64,000 bases of DNA, taken from contig JARWIR010000017.1 of NCBI GenBank assembly GCA_029959085.1, positions 20,821,507-20,885,506 of the forward strand, written 5' to 3'. The first letter of the stretch is position 1; each line of letters opens with the position of its first letter. The stretch is from Nemophila menziesii (lineage: Eukaryota; Streptophyta; Magnoliopsida; Boraginales; Hydrophyllaceae). Position numbers and translations under genes: made by a program. Below, piece after piece: positions 12,049 through 26,129 of this stretch. The notes below the pieces were generated by a model. That model was given only the letters and a program-made list of their open reading frames with translations. It made no database searches and was not told the origin of the DNA.

Positions 12049-12920
12049 TTCGGTGTATATATTGTGAGTGGAGTTCTAACGTGAAGTACCCCTTAAAACT
12101 CAAGCTATTTATAATAAGCTTCACTTTGTATTTTTTTTAGCCTTGTATCCATGTTTTGATGTTTCAAGTAGATAGGTTATTTTAAATATTTTTCAATTTT
12201 TCTAGGGATTGTATTATTTCCTATTGGCTCTTTTTATATTTAATAATGGATATAATATAATTTCTTGCCAGAGGAATTTTTTAATTAAAAGTATCGTATA
12301 AAGTCATAAAAAGAATCCTTATGGAACATTTCATGATTCTACAAATCACCTAAAACAAATTAGCCACAATATATGTTTATGATACAGAAACAGTAGTCAC
12401 GAGGTCATGCATATAACAGCAAAAAAGATCGAAGAAATTTCAATCTATACGTAAGACATATATAGGGCATCCATAGTTATGGAGCCCCTACTTAATGTGG
12501 GGTAATATAAAATATTGTAAATTTCTACTAAACGTTTTCCGTAGTGTGGTTCGTAGAATGTCTTGATAATTCGTGATCATCCTAAACTTTGATACTTCAC
12601 TTTTAAAACTCAAAACATAAATGACTTTTAAATTTTTTAACATTCATATATTTTCATAAAGGTTTTAACATTATCTGGAAAAACACTTTCCCAATTAATA
12701 TGTATATAAGAAAATTATTCAATTGTTATTTTGACCACACACTTTAATACACATAAACTATAACACCATTAGCGTGCAAACCACATAAACTAGATGTCCT
12801 AAAAATTAAAGGATTTTATAACCACGAACAATGAATCTAATACCAATTTTCGGGATTCATACAGAATGATCTAATCCAAAATACAAAATTATAAAATACA
12901 TAATTTATAAAAGTGGGCAA

Positions 12921-12937
12921 GCTGGAATAGCTCAGTT

Positions 12938-12968
<31 letters not shown>

Positions 12969-12994
12969 TGGAGGTTCGACCCCTCCTTCTAGCG
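12921..12994 (+). tRNA. tRNA-Asn(GTT) copy 14, position-48 variant
   Basis: 74 nt, GTT. C48 is T, altering the G15-C48 Levitt pair. All stems and both promoter boxes are intact; may still function. Confidence 0.85.
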
Positions 12995-13866
12995 TTTGGT
13001 GTATATATTGTGAGTGGAGTTCTAACGTGAAGTACCCCTTAAAACTCAAGCTATTTATAATAAGCTTCACTTTGTATTTTTTTTAGCCTTCTATCCATGT
13101 TTTGATGTTTCAAGTAGATAGGTTATTTTAAATATTTTTCAATTTTTCTAGGGATTGTATTATTTCCTATTGGCTCTTTTTATATTTGATTAATGGATAT
13201 AATATAATTTCTTGCCAGAGGAATTTTTTAATTAAAAGTATCGTATAAAGTCATAAAAAGAATCCTTATGGAACATTTCATGATTCTACAAATCACCTAA
13301 AACAAATTAGCCACAATATATGTTTATGATACAGAAACAGTAGTCACGAGGTCATGCATATAACAGCAAAAAAGATCGAAAAAATTTCAATCTATACGTA
13401 AGACATATATGGGGCATCCATAGTTATGGAGCCCCTACTTAATGTGGGGTAATATAAAATATTGTAAATTTCTACTAAACGTTTTCCGTAGTGTGGTTCG
13501 TAGAATGTCTTGATAATTCGTGATCATCCTAAACTTTGATACTTCACTTTTAAAACTTAAACATAAATGACTTTTAAATTTTTTAACATTCATATATTTT
13601 CATAAAGGTTTTAACATTATCTGGAAAAACACTTTCCCAATTAATATGTATATAAGAAAATTATTCAATTGTTATTTTGACCACACACTTTAATACACAT
13701 AAACTATAACACCATTAGCGTGCAAACCACATAAACTAGATGTCCTAAAAATTAAAGGATTTTATAACCACGAACAATGAATCTAATACCAATTTTCGGG
13801 ATTCATACAGAATGATCTAATCCAAAATACAAAATTATAAAATACATAATTTATAAAAGTGGGCAA

Positions 13867-13883
13867 GCTGGAATAGCTCAGTT

Positions 13884-13916
<33 letters not shown>

Positions 13917-13940
13917 GAGGTTCGACCCCCCCTTCTAGCG
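13867..13940 (+). tRNA. tRNA-Asn(GTT) copy 15, T-stem mismatch
   Basis: 74 nt, GTT. The T-stem 3' side is CCCCC instead of CCTCC, leaving an A-C mismatch in the middle of the stem. Promoter boxes intact; folding weakened. Confidence 0.75.
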
Positions 13941-14805
13941 TTTGGTGTATATATTGTGAGTGGAGTTCTAACGTGAAGTACCCCTTAAAACTCAAGCTAT
14001 TTATAATAAGCTTCACTTTGTATTTTTTTTAGCCTTCTATCCATGTTTTGATGTTTCAAGTAGATAGTAAATATTTTTCAATTTTTCTAGGGATTGTATT
14101 ATTTCCTATTGGCTCTTTTTATATTTGATTAATGGATATAATATAATTTCTTGCCAGAGGAATTTTTTAATTAAAAGTATCGTATAAAGTCATAAAAAGA
14201 ATCCTTATGGAACATTTCATGATTCTACAAATCACCTAAAACAAATTAGCCACAATATATGTTTATGATACAGAAACAGTAGTCACGAGGTCATGCATAT
14301 AACAGCAAAAAAGATCGAAGAAATTTCAATCTATACGTAAGACATATATGGGGGATCCATAGTTATGGAGCCCCTACTTAATGTGGGGTAATATTATATA
14401 TTGTAAATTTCTACTAAACGTTTTCCGTAGTGTGGTTCGTAGAATGTCTTGATAATTCGTGATCATCCTAAACTTTGATACTTCACTTTTAAAACTCAAA
14501 CATAAATGACTTTTAAATTTTTTAACATTCATATATTTTCATAAAGGTTTTAACATTATCTGGAAAAACACTTTCCCAATTAATATGTATATAAGAAAAT
14601 TATTCAATTGTTATTTTGACCACACACTTTAATACACATAAACTATAACACAATTAGCGTGCAAATCACATAAACTAGATGTCCTAAAAATTAAAGGATT
14701 TTATAACCACGAACAATGAATCTAATACCAATTTTCGGGATTCATACAGAATGATCTAATCCAAAATACATAATTATAAAATACATAATTTATAAAAGTG
14801 GGCAA

Positions 14806-14822
14806 GCTGGAATAGCTCAGTT

Positions 14823-14855
<33 letters not shown>

Positions 14856-14879
14856 GAGGTTCGACCCCTCCTTCTAGCG
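14806..14879 (+). tRNA. tRNA-Asn(GTT) copy 16, intact
   Basis: Identical to the 74-nt consensus. The leader has 'acataattat' instead of 'acaaaattat', shared with copies 17 and 19, and its unit (940 bp) is nearly identical to that of copy 17. Confidence 0.95.
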
Positions 14880-15745
14880 TTTGGTGTATATATTGTGAGT
14901 GGAGTTCTAAGGTGAAGTACCCCTTAAAACTCAAGCTATTTATAATAAGCTTCACTTTGTATTTTTTTTTAGCCTTCTATCCATGTTTTGATGTTTCAAG
15001 TAGATAGTAAATATTTTTCAATTTTTCTAGGGATTGTATTATTTCCTATTGGCTCTTTTTATATTTGATTAATGGATATAATATAATTTCTTGCCAGAGG
15101 AATTTTTTAATTAAAAGTATCGTATAAAGTCATAAAAAGAATCCTTATGGAACATTTCATGATTCTACAAATCACCTAAAACAAATTAGCCACAATATAT
15201 GTTTATGATACAGAAACAGTAGTCACGAGGTCATGCATATAACAGCAAAAAAGATCGAAGAAATTTCAATCTATACGTAAGACATATATGGGGGATCCAT
15301 AGTTATGGAGCCCCTACTTAATGTGGGGTAATATAATATATTGTAAATTTCTACTAAACGTTTTCCGTAGTGTGGTTCGTAGAATGTCTTGATAATTCGT
15401 GATCATCCTAAACTTTGATACTTCACTTTTAAAACTCAAACATAAATGACTTTTAAATTTTTTAACATTCATATATTTTCATAAAGGTTTTAACATTATC
15501 TGGAAAAACACTTTCCCAATTAATATGTATATAAGAAAATTATTCAATTGTTATTTTGACCACACACTTTAATACACATAAACTATAACACAATTAGCGT
15601 GCAAATCACATAAACTAGATGTCCTAAAAATTAAAGGATTTTATAACCACGAACAATGAATCTAATACCAATTTTCGGGATTCATACAGAATGATCTAAT
15701 CCAAAATACATAATTATAAAATACATAATTTATAAAAGTGGGCAA

Positions 15746-15762
15746 GCTGGAATAGCTCAGTT

Positions 15763-15795
<33 letters not shown>

Positions 15796-15819
15796 GAGGT
15801 TCGACCCCTCCTTCTAGCG
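15746..15819 (+). tRNA. tRNA-Asn(GTT) copy 17, intact
   Basis: Identical to the 74-nt consensus; recent tandem duplicate of the copy-16 unit, sharing its leader variant and a T9 tract downstream. Confidence 0.95.
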
Positions 15820-16686
15820 TTTGGTGTATATATTGTGAGTGGAGTTCTAAGGTGAAGTACCCCTTAAAACTCAAGCTATTTATAATAAGCTTCACTTTGT
15901 ATTTTTTTTTAGCCTTCTATCCATGTTTTGATGTTTCAAGTAGATAGTAAATATTTTTCAATTATTTCTAGGGATTGTATTATTTCCTATTGGCTCTTTT
16001 TATATTTGATTAATGGATATAATATAATTTCTTGCCAGAGGAATTTTTTAATTAAAAGTATCGTATAAAGTCATAAAAAGAATCCTTATGGAACATTTCA
16101 TGATTCTACAAATCACCTAAAACAAATTAGCCACAATATATGTTTATGATACAGAAACAGTAGTCACGAGGTCATGCATATAACAGCAAAAAAGATCGAA
16201 GAAATTTCAATCTATACGTAAGACATATATGGGGGATCCATAGTTATGGAGCCCCTACTTAATGTGGGGTAATATAATATATTGTAAATTTCTACTAAAC
16301 GTTTTCCGTAGTGTGGTTCGTAGAATGTCTTGAGAATTCGTGATCATCCTAAACTTTGATACTTCACTTTTAAAACTTAAACATAAATGACTTTTAAATT
16401 TTTTAACATTCATATATTTTCATAAAGGTTTTAACATTATCTGGAAAAACACTTTCCCAATTAATATGTATATAAGAAAATTATTCAATTGTTATTTTGA
16501 CCACACACTTTAATACACATAAACTATAACACCATTAGCGTGCAAACCACATAAACTAGATGTCCTAAAAATTAAAGGATTTTATAACCACGAACAATGA
16601 ATCTAATACCAATTTTCGGGATTCATACAGAATGATCTAATCCAAAATACAAAATTATAAAATACATAATTTATAAAAGTGGGCAA

Positions 16687-16703
16687 GCTGGAATAGCTCA
16701 GTT

Positions 16704-16736
<33 letters not shown>

Positions 16737-16760
16737 GAGGTTCGACCCCTCCTTCTAGCG
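16687..16760 (+). tRNA. tRNA-Asn(GTT) copy 18, intact
   Basis: Identical to the 74-nt consensus, with standard leader and CAA at -3 to -1. Confidence 0.95.
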
Positions 16761-17628
16761 TTTGGTGTATATATTGTGAGTGGAGTTCTAACGTGAAGTA
16801 CCCCTTAAAACTCAAGCTATTTATAATAAGCTTCACTTTGTATTTTTTTTAGCCTTCTACCCATGTTTTGATGTTTCAAGTAGATAGGTTATTTTAAATA
16901 TTTTTCAATTTTTCTAGGGATTGTATTATTTCCTATTGGCTCTTTTTATATTTGATTAATGGATATAATATAATTTCTTGCCAGAGGAATTTTTTAATTA
17001 AAAGTATCGTATAAAGTCATAAAAAGAATCCTTATGGAACATTTCATGATTCTACAAATCACCTAAAACAAATTAGCCACAATATATGTTTATGATACAG
17101 AAACAGTAGTCACGAGGTCATGCATATAACAGCAAAAAAGATCGAAGAAATTTCAATCTATACGTAAGACATATATGGGGGATCCATAGTTATGTAGCCC
17201 CTACTTAATGTGGGGTAATATAATATATTGTAAATTTCTACTAAACGTTTTCCGTAGTGTGGTTCGTAGAATGTCTTGATAATTCGTGATCATCCTAAAC
17301 TTTGATACTTCACTTTTAAAACTCAAACATAAATGACTTTTAAATTTTTTAACATTCATATATTTTCATAAAGGTTTTAACATTATCTGGAAAAACACTT
17401 TCCCAATTAATATGTATATAAGAAAATTATTCAATTGTTATTTTGACCACACACTTTAATACACATAAACTATAACACAATTAGCGTCTCACATAAACTA
17501 GATGTCCTAAAAATTAAAGGATTTTATAACCACGAACAATGAATCTAATACCAATTTTCGGGATTCATACAGAATGATCTAATCCAAAATACATAATTAT
17601 AAAATACATAATTTATAAAAGTGGGCAA

Positions 17629-17645
17629 GCTGGAATAGCTCAGTT

Positions 17646-17678
<33 letters not shown>

Positions 17679-17702
17679 GAGGTTCGACCCCTCCTTCTAG
17701 CG
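17629..17702 (+). tRNA. tRNA-Asn(GTT) copy 19, intact
   Basis: Identical to the 74-nt consensus. Leader variant as in copies 16 and 17. Confidence 0.95.
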
Positions 17703-18574
17703 TTTGGTGTATATATTGTGAGTGGAGTTCTAAGGTGAAGTACCCCTTAAAACTCAAGCTATTTATAATAAGCTTCACTTTGTATTTTTTTTAGCCTTCT
17801 ATCCATGTTTTGATGTTTCAAGTAGATAGGTTATTTTAAATATTTTTCAATTTTTCTAGGGATTGTATTATTTCCTATTGGCTCTTTTTATATTTGATTA
17901 ATGGATATAATATAATTTCTTGCCAGAGGAATTTTTTAATTAAAAGTATCGTATAAAGTCATAAAAAGAATCCTTATGGAACATTTCATGATTCTACAAA
18001 TCACCTAAAACAAATTAGCCACAATATATGTTTATGATACAGAAACAGTAGTCACGAGGTCATGCATATAACAGCAAAAAAGATCGAAGAAATTTCAATC
18101 TATACGTAAGACATATATGGGGGATCCATAGTTATGGAGCCCCTACTTAATGTGGGGTAATATAATATATTGTAAATTTCTACTAAACGTTTTCCGTAGT
18201 GTGGTTCGTAGAATGTCTTGATAATTCGTGATCATCCTAAACTTTGATACTTCACTTTTAAAACTTAAACATAAATGACTTTTAAATTTTTTAACATTCA
18301 TATATTTTCATAAAGGTTTTAACATTATCTGGAAAAACACTTTCCCAATTAATATGTATATAAGAAAATTATTCAATTGTTATTTTGACCACACACTTTA
18401 ATACACATAAACTATAACACCATTAGCGTGCAAATCACATAAACTAGATGTCCTAAAAATTAAAGGATTTTATAACCACGAACAATGAATCTAATACCAA
18501 TTTTCGGGATTCATACAGAATGATCTAATCCAAAATACAAAATTATAAAATACATAATTTATAAAAGTGGGCAA

Positions 18575-18591
18575 GCTGGAATAGCTCAGTT

Positions 18592-18624
<33 letters not shown>

Positions 18625-18648
18625 GAGGTTCGACTCCTCCTTCTAGCG
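18575..18648 (+). tRNA. tRNA-Asn(GTT) copy 20
   Basis: 74 nt, GTT. One change in the T loop (TTCGACT, C60 to T), at a position free in the B-box consensus. Likely functional. Confidence 0.92.
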
Positions 18649-19520
18649 TTTGGTGTATATATTGTGAGGGGAGTTCTAACGTGAAGCACCCCTTAAAACT
18701 CAAGCAATTTATAATAAGCTTCACTTTGTATTTTTTTTTAGCCTTCTATCCATGTTTTGATGTTTCAAGTAGATAGGTTATTTTAAATATTTTTCAATTT
18801 TTCTAGGGATTGTATTATTTCCTATTGGCTCTTTTTATATTTGATTAATGGATATAATATAATTTCTTGCCAGAGGAATTTTTTAATTAAAAGTATCGTA
18901 TAAAGTCATAAAAAGAATCCTTATGGAACATTTCATGATTCTACAAATCACCTAAAACAAATTAGCCACAATATATGTTTATGATACAGAAACAGTAGTC
19001 ACGAGGTCATGCATATAACAGCAAAAAAGATCGAAGAAATTTCAATCTATACGAAGACATATATGGGGCATCCATAGTTATGGAGCCCCTACTTAATGTG
19101 GGGTAATATAATATATTGTAAATTTCTACTAAACGTTTTCCGTAGTGTGGTTCGTAGAATGTCTTGATAATTCGTGATCATCCTAAACTTTGATACTTCA
19201 CTTTTAAAACCTAAACATAAATGACTTTTAAATTTTTTAACATTCATATATTTTCATAAAGGTTTTAACATTATCTGGAAAAACACTTTCCCAATTAATA
19301 TGTATATAAGAAAATTATTCAATTGTTATTTTGACCACACACTTTAATACACATAAACTATAACACCATTAGCGTGCAAATCACATAAACTAGATGTCCT
19401 AAAAATTAAAGGATTTTATAACCACGAACAATGAATCTAATACCAATTTTTGGGATTCATACAGAATGATCTAATCCAAAATACAAAATTATAAAATACA
19501 TAATTTATAAAAGTGGGCAA

Positions 19521-19537
19521 GCTGGAATAGCTCAGTT

Positions 19538-19570
<33 letters not shown>

Positions 19571-19594
19571 GAGGTTTGACCCCTCCTTCTAGCG
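19521..19594 (+). pseudogene. tRNA-Asn(GTT) copy 21, C56 lost
   Basis: 74 nt, GTT. The T loop is TTTGACC: C56 is T. This breaks the G19-C56 D-loop/T-loop pair and the core of the B box. Probably not a good Pol III template. Confidence 0.7.
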
Positions 19595-20463
19595 TTTGGT
19601 GTATATATTGTGAGTGGAGTTCTAAGGTGAAGTACCCCTTAAAACTCAAGCTATTTATAATAAGCTTCACTTTGTATTTTTTTTAGCCTTCTATCCATGT
19701 TTTGATGTTTCAAGTAGATAAGTTATTTTAAATATTTTTCAATTTTTCTAGGGATTGTATTATTTCCTATTGGCTCTTTTTATATTTGATTAATGGATAT
19801 AATATAATTTCTTGCCAGATGAATTTTTTAATTAAAAGTATCGTATAAAGTCATAAAAAGAATCCTTATGGAACATTTCATGATTCTACAAATCACCTAA
19901 AACAAATTAGCCACAATATATGTTTATGATACAGAAACAGTAGTCACGAGGTCATGCATATAACAACAAAAAAGATCGAAGAAATTTCAATCTATACGTA
20001 AGACATTTATGGGGCATCCATAGTTATGGAGCCCCTACTTAATGTGGGGTAATATAATATATTGTAAATTTCTACTAAACGTTTTCCGTAGTGTGGTTCG
20101 TATGTCTTGATAATTCGTGATCATCCTAAACTTTGATACTTCACTTTTAAAACTTAAACATAAATGACTTTTAAATTTTTTAACATTCATATATTTTCAT
20201 AAAGGTTTTAACATTATCTGGAAAAACACTTTCCCAATTAATATGTATATAAGAAAATTATTCAATTGTTATTTTGACCACACACTTTAATACACATAAA
20301 CTATAACACCATTAGCGTGCAAATCACATAAACTAGATGTCCTAAAAATTAAAGGATTTTATAACCACGAACAATGAATCTAATACCAATTTTTGGGATT
20401 CATACAGAATGATCTAATCCAAAATACAAAATTATAAAATACATAATTTATAAAAGTGGGCAA

Positions 20464-20480
20464 GCTGGAATAGCTCAGTT

Positions 20481-20513
<33 letters not shown>

Positions 20514-20537
20514 GAGGTTCGACCCCTCCTTCTAGCG
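20464..20537 (+). tRNA. tRNA-Asn(GTT) copy 22, intact
   Basis: Identical to the 74-nt consensus. The downstream T-run is shorter (T7) than in most units. Confidence 0.95.
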
Positions 20538-21408
20538 TTTGGTGTATATATTGTGAGTGGAGTTCTAACGTGAAGTACCCCTTAAAACTCAAGCTATTTA
20601 TAATAAGCTTCACTTTGTATTTTTTTAGCCTTCTATCCATGTTTTGATGTTTCAAGTAGATAGGTTATTTTAAATATTTTTCAATTTTTCTAGGGATTGT
20701 ATTATTTCCTATTGGCTCTTTTTATATTTGATTAATGGATATAATATAATTTCTTGCCAGATGAATTTTTTAATTAAAAGTATCGTATAAAGTCATAAAA
20801 AGAATCCTTATGGAACATTTCATGATTCTACAAATCACCTAAAACAAATTAGCCACAATATATGTTTATGATACAGAAACAGTAGTCACGAGGTCATGCA
20901 TATAACAGCAAAAAAGATCGAAGAAATTTCATTCTATACGTAAGACATATATGGGGCATCCATAGTTATGGAGCCCCTACTTAATGTGGGGTAATATAAT
21001 ATATTGTAAATTTCTACTAAACGTTTTCCGTAGTGTGGTTCGTAGAATGTCTTGAAAATTCGTGATCATCCTAAACTTTAATACTTCACTTTTAAAACTT
21101 AAACATAAATGACTTTTAAATTTTTTAATATTTATATATTTTCATAAAGGTTTTAACATTATCTGGAAAAACACTTTCCCAATTAATATGTATATAAGAA
21201 AATTATTCAATTGTTATTTTGACCACACACTTTAATACACATAAACTATAACACCATTAGCGTGCAAATCACATAAACTAGATGTCCTAAAAATTAAAGG
21301 ATTTTATAACCACGAACAATGAATCTAATACCAATTTTTGGGATTCATACAGAATGATCTAATCCAAAATACAAAATTATAAAATACATAATTTATAAAA
21401 GTGGGCAA

Positions 21409-21425
21409 GCTGGAATAGCTCAGTT

Positions 21426-21458
<33 letters not shown>

Positions 21459-21482
21459 GAGGTTCGACCCCTCCTTCTAGCG
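21409..21482 (+). tRNA. tRNA-Asn(GTT) copy 23, intact
   Basis: Identical to the 74-nt consensus. Its upstream spacer shares private changes ('cttgaaaatt', 'aatatttata') with that of copy 24, marking a recent tandem duplication. Confidence 0.95.
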
Positions 21483-22354
21483 TTTGGTGTATATATTGTG
21501 AGTGGAGTTCTAACGTGAAGTACCCCTTAAAACTCAAGCTATTTATAATAAGCTTCACTTTGTATTTTTTTTAGCCTTCTATCCATGTTTTGATGTTTCA
21601 AGTAGATAGGTTATTTTAAATATTTTTCAATTTTTCTAGGGATTGTATTATTTCCTATTGGCTCTTTTTATATTTGATTAATGGATATAATATAATTTCT
21701 TGCCAGATGAATTTTTTAATTAAAAGTATCGTATAAAGTCATAAAAAGAATCCTTATGGAACATTTCATGATTCTACAAATCACCTAAAACAAATTAGCC
21801 ACAATATATGTTTATGATACAGAAACAGTAGTCACGAGGTCATGCATATAACAGCAAAAAAGATCGAAGAAATTTCATTCTATACGTAAGACATATATGG
21901 GGCATCCATAGTTATGGAGCCCCTACTTAATGTGGGGTAATATAATATATTGTAAATTTCTACTAAACGTTTTCCGTAGTGTGGTTCGTAGAATGTCTTG
22001 AAAATTCGTGATCATCCTAAACTTTAATACTTCACTTTTAAAACTTAAACATAAATGACTTTTAAATTTTTTAATATTTATATATTTTCATAAAGGTTTT
22101 AACATTATCTGGAAAAACACTTTCCCAATTAATATGTATATAAGAAAATTATTCAATTGTTATTTTGACCACACACTTTAATACACATAAACTATAACAC
22201 CATTAGCGTGCAAATCACATAAACTAGATGTCCTAAAAATTAAAGGATTTTATAACCACGAACAATGAATCTAATACCAATTTTTGGGATTCATACAGAA
22301 TGATCTAATCCAAAATACAAAATTATAAAATACATAATTTATAAAAGTGGGCAA

Positions 22355-22371
22355 GCTGGAATAGCTCAGTT

Positions 22372-22404
<33 letters not shown>

Positions 22405-22428
22405 GAGGTTCGACCCCTCCTTCTAGCG
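22355..22428 (+). tRNA. tRNA-Asn(GTT) copy 24, intact
   Basis: Identical to the 74-nt consensus and the last clean copy before the decayed edge. Upstream it matches unit 23; downstream it switches to the 'tttaggg' unit type, so this unit is a recombinant junction. Confidence 0.95.
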
Positions 22429-23296
22429 TTTAGGGTGTACATTGTGAGTGGAGCTCTAACGTGAAGTACCCCTTAAAAACTCAAGCTATTATAATAAGCT
22501 TCACTTTCAATTTTTTTATCCTTCTATCCTTGTTTTAATGTTTCATGTAGATAGCATATTTTAAATATTTTCAATTTTTTTAGGGATTGGATTATTTCGT
22601 ATTGACTCTTTTTATATTTGATTAGTGGATATAATATACTTTTTTGCCAAGTGAATATTTTTTAATAAAAAGTATCGTATAAAGTCGTAAAAAGAATCCT
22701 TACGGAACATTTCATGATTTTACAAATCACCTAAAACAAATTAGCCACGGTATATATATATGATACGAAAACAGTAGTCACGGGGTCATGCATATAACAG
22801 AAAAAGATCGAAGAAAATTTAATCTATACGTAAGACATATATGGGGCATCCATAATGTCCCTCATTAATGTGGGGTAATATAATATATTGTAAATTTCTA
22901 CTAAACGTTTTCCATAGTGTGATCCATAAAAGAATGTCTTGATAATTCATGATCATTCTAAACTTGGATACTTCACTTATAAAACATAAACATAATTGAC
23001 TTATAAATTTTTTAACATTCATATATTTTCATAAAAAATTTAACATTATATGGAAAAACACTTTCTAAAATAATAAGTATATACAAAAATCATTCAATTT
23101 TGATTTTGACGACATAGTTGAATACACATAATCTATAACACCATTAGTGTGCAAAACACATAAACTAGTTCTCCTAAAATTAAAGGATTTTATATGCCAA
23201 GAACAATGAATCTAATACCAATTTTTGAAATTCATATGGAACGATCTAATCCTAAATACAAAATTCTAAAATACATAATTTATAAAAAGTGGGCAA

Positions 23297-23370
23297 GCTG
23301 GAATAGCTCAGTTTGTTAGAGCGTGTGGCTTTTAACCACAAGGTCGGAGGTTCGACCCCTCCTTCTAGCG
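23297..23370 (+). pseudogene. tRNA-Asn-derived copy 25, anticodon TTT (Lys-type)
   Basis: 74 nt, but the anticodon loop is CTTTTAA instead of CTGTTAA, so the anticodon reads TTT, which would pair with Lys AAA/AAG. The D loop has lost one of its GG pair (AGTTTGTTA), which also hits the A box. The body is otherwise Asn-type. Likely a relic. Confidence 0.75.
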
Positions 23371-24241
23371 TTTGTTGTATATATTGTGAGTGGAGTTCTA
23401 ATGTGAAGTACCCCTTAACACTCAAGCTATTTATAATAAGCTTCACTTTGTATTTTTTTAGCCTTCTATCCATGTTTTGATGTTTAAAGTAGATAGGTTA
23501 TTTTAAATATTTTTCAATTTTTCTAGGGATTGTATTATTTCCTATTGGCTCTTTTTATATTTGATTAATGGATATAATATAATTTCTTGCCAGATGAATT
23601 TTTTAAATAAAAAGTATCGTATAAAGTCATAAAAAGAATCCTTATGGAACATTTCATGATTCTACAAATCACCTAAAACAAACTAGCCATCATATATATC
23701 TATGATACAAAAGTAGTAGTCACGAGGTCATGCATATAACAGAAAAAAATCGAAAAAATCTCAATCTATATGAAAGACATATATGAGGCATCCATAGTTA
23801 TGGAGCCCCTCTTTAATGTGGGGTGATATAATATATTGTAATTTTCTACTAAACGTTTTACATAGTGCATGAGGTTCGTAGAAGATAATTAATGATCATC
23901 CTAAACATGGATTCTTAACTTTAAAAACTTAAACATAAATGACTTTTAAATTTTTTTAACATTCATATATTTTTATAAAAAATTTAACGTTATCTAGACA
24001 AAAAACTTTCCCAAATAAAAAGTATATATAAATTTTTTATTCAATTATGATTTTAACCATAGTTTAATACACATAAACTATAACACCATTAGCGTGCAAA
24101 TCACATAAACTATATCTCCTAAAATTACAGGATTTTATAAACCACGAATAATGAATCTAATACCAATTTCCTGAATTCATACAAAACAATCTAATCCTAA
24201 ATAAAAAATTCTAAAATACATAATTCATAAAATATATGCAA

Positions 24242-24315
24242 GCTTGAATAGCTCAGTTGGTTAAAGCGTGTGGCCCTTAACCACAAGATCGGAGGTTCGA
24301 CCCCTCCTTCTAGCG
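24242..24315 (+). pseudogene. tRNA-Asn-derived copy 26, anticodon CTT with C33
   Basis: 74 nt. The anticodon loop is CCCTTAA: anticodon CTT, and the near-universal U33 is C. There is a T4-T69 acceptor mismatch and a C13-A22 D-stem mismatch. A relic, although the T arm is intact. Confidence 0.8.
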
Positions 24316-25125
24316 TTTGGGAGTTCAAACGTGAAGTACCCCCTAAAACTCAAACTAGCCGTCTATCCTTGTTTTGATGTTTCAAATAGATAGGTAATTT
24401 AATATATTTTCAATTTTTTTAGAGATTGGATTATTTCGTATTGGCTCTTTTTATATTTGATAAGTGGATATAATATACTTTCTTGCCAGATGAATTTTTT
24501 TTAATAAAAAGTATCATATAAAGTCATAAAAAGAATCCTTATGGAACATTTCATGATTCTACAAATCACCTAAAACAAACTAGCTATCATATATATTTAT
24601 GATACAAATAGTAGTCACGAGGTCATGCATATAACAGAAAAAGATCTAAGAAATCTCAATATATATGTAAGACATATATGAGACATCCATAGTTATGGAG
24701 CCCCTCCTTAATGTGGGTGGATATAATATATTGAAATTTTATACTAAACGTTTTACATAGTGCATGAGGTTCGTAAAAGAATGTCTTTATAATTCATGAT
24801 CATCCTAAACATTGATTCTTAACTTTAAAAACTTAAACATAAATGACTTTTAAATTTTTTAACATTCATATATTTTTATAAAAAATTTAACGTTATAAAA
24901 AACTTTCCAATTAAAAAGTATATACACAATTTTTGTTAAATTATGATTTTAACCACATAAACTATAACAATATTAGCGTGCAAATCACATAAACTATATC
25001 TCCTAAAATTACGGGATTTTATAAACCACGAACAATGAATCTAATACCAATTTTCTGGATTCATACGGAACGATATAATCCTAGATATAAAATTCTAAAA
25101 TACATAATTTATAAAAAATAAGCAA

Positions 25126-25199
25126 GTTGGAACAGCTCAGTTGGTTAGAGCGTGTGGCTGTTAACCACAAAGTCGGAGGTTCGACCCCTCTTTCTAGCG
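25126..25199 (+). pseudogene. tRNA-Asn(GTT) copy 27, U8 lost
   Basis: 74 nt, GTT. U8 is C, which also damages the first base of the A box. The acceptor and T stems contain extra G-U pairs but still fold. Borderline; probably decayed. Confidence 0.65.
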
Positions 25200-26055
25200 T
25201 TTGGGACTTTTAACGTGAAGTACCCCTTAAGAACTCAAACTATTTATAATAAGCTTCACTTTCTATTTTTTTAGCCGTCTATCCTTGTTTTGATGTTCAA
25301 ATAGATAGGTTATTTAAAATATTTTTAATTTTTTAGGGATTGGATTATTTCGTATTGGTTTTTATATTTGATAAGTGGATATAATATACTTTCTTGCCAG
25401 ATGAATTTTTTTTAATAAAAAGTATCATATAAAGTCATAAAAAGAATCCTTATGGAACATTTCATGATTCTACAAATCACCTAAAACAAACTAGCTATCA
25501 TATATATTTATGATACAGATAGTAGTCACGAGGTCATGCATATAACAGAAAAAGATCGAAGAAATGTCAATCTATATGTAAGACATATATGAGGCATCCA
25601 TAGTTATGGAGCCCCTTCTTAATGTGGGGTGATAAAATATATTGTAATTTTCTACTAAACGTTTTACATAATGCATGAGGTTCGTAAAAGAATGTCTTGA
25701 TAATTCATGATCATCCTAAACATGGATTCTTAACTTTAAAAACTTAAACATAAATGACATTTAAATTTTTTAACATTCATATATTTTTATAAAAAAATTT
25801 AACGTTATCTAGAAAAAAACTTTCCCAATTAAAAAGTATATACAAAATTCTTATTCAATTATGATTTTAACCATAGTTTAATACACATAAACTATAACAC
25901 CATTAGCGTGCAAATCACATAAACTATATCTCCTAAAATTATAGGATTTTATAAACCACGCACAATGAATCTAATACCAATTTTTTGGATTCATACAAAA
26001 CAATCTAATCCTAAATAAAAAATTCTAAAATACATAATTTATAAAATGTATGCAA

Positions 26056-26129
26056 GCTGGAATAGCTCAGTTGGTTAGAGAGTGTGTCTGTTAACCACAA
26101 TGTCGGAGGTTCGATCCCTTCTTCTATCG
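26056..26129 (+). pseudogene. tRNA-Asn(GTT) relic copy 28
   Basis: 74 nt, GTT retained. The anticodon stem closing pair is lost (TGTGT/CCACA), an acceptor pair is lost (TTCTATC), and the D stem and variable loop are changed. Confidence 0.85.

Larger units (their letters stand above)
6576..12248 (+). repeat. Higher-order repeat block 2 (tRNA copies 8-13)
   Basis: Second version of block 1. The offset changes from 6575 to 5673 between copies 11 and 12, because block 2 has one 72-nt-tRNA unit (copy 11) where block 1 has two. Copy 11 keeps the 21 bp missing upstream of copies 4 and 5, so it looks like the older form. The right boundary is approximate. Confidence 0.8.

Noticed and set aside
2531..23473. 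About twenty near-identical 60-91-residue open frames antisense to the tRNA units (beginning MKLIINSLSF)
   Set aside because: They run through the reverse complement of the tRNA and its spacer, appear only because the unit is repeated, and vary as the DNA does. No protein-like signal.
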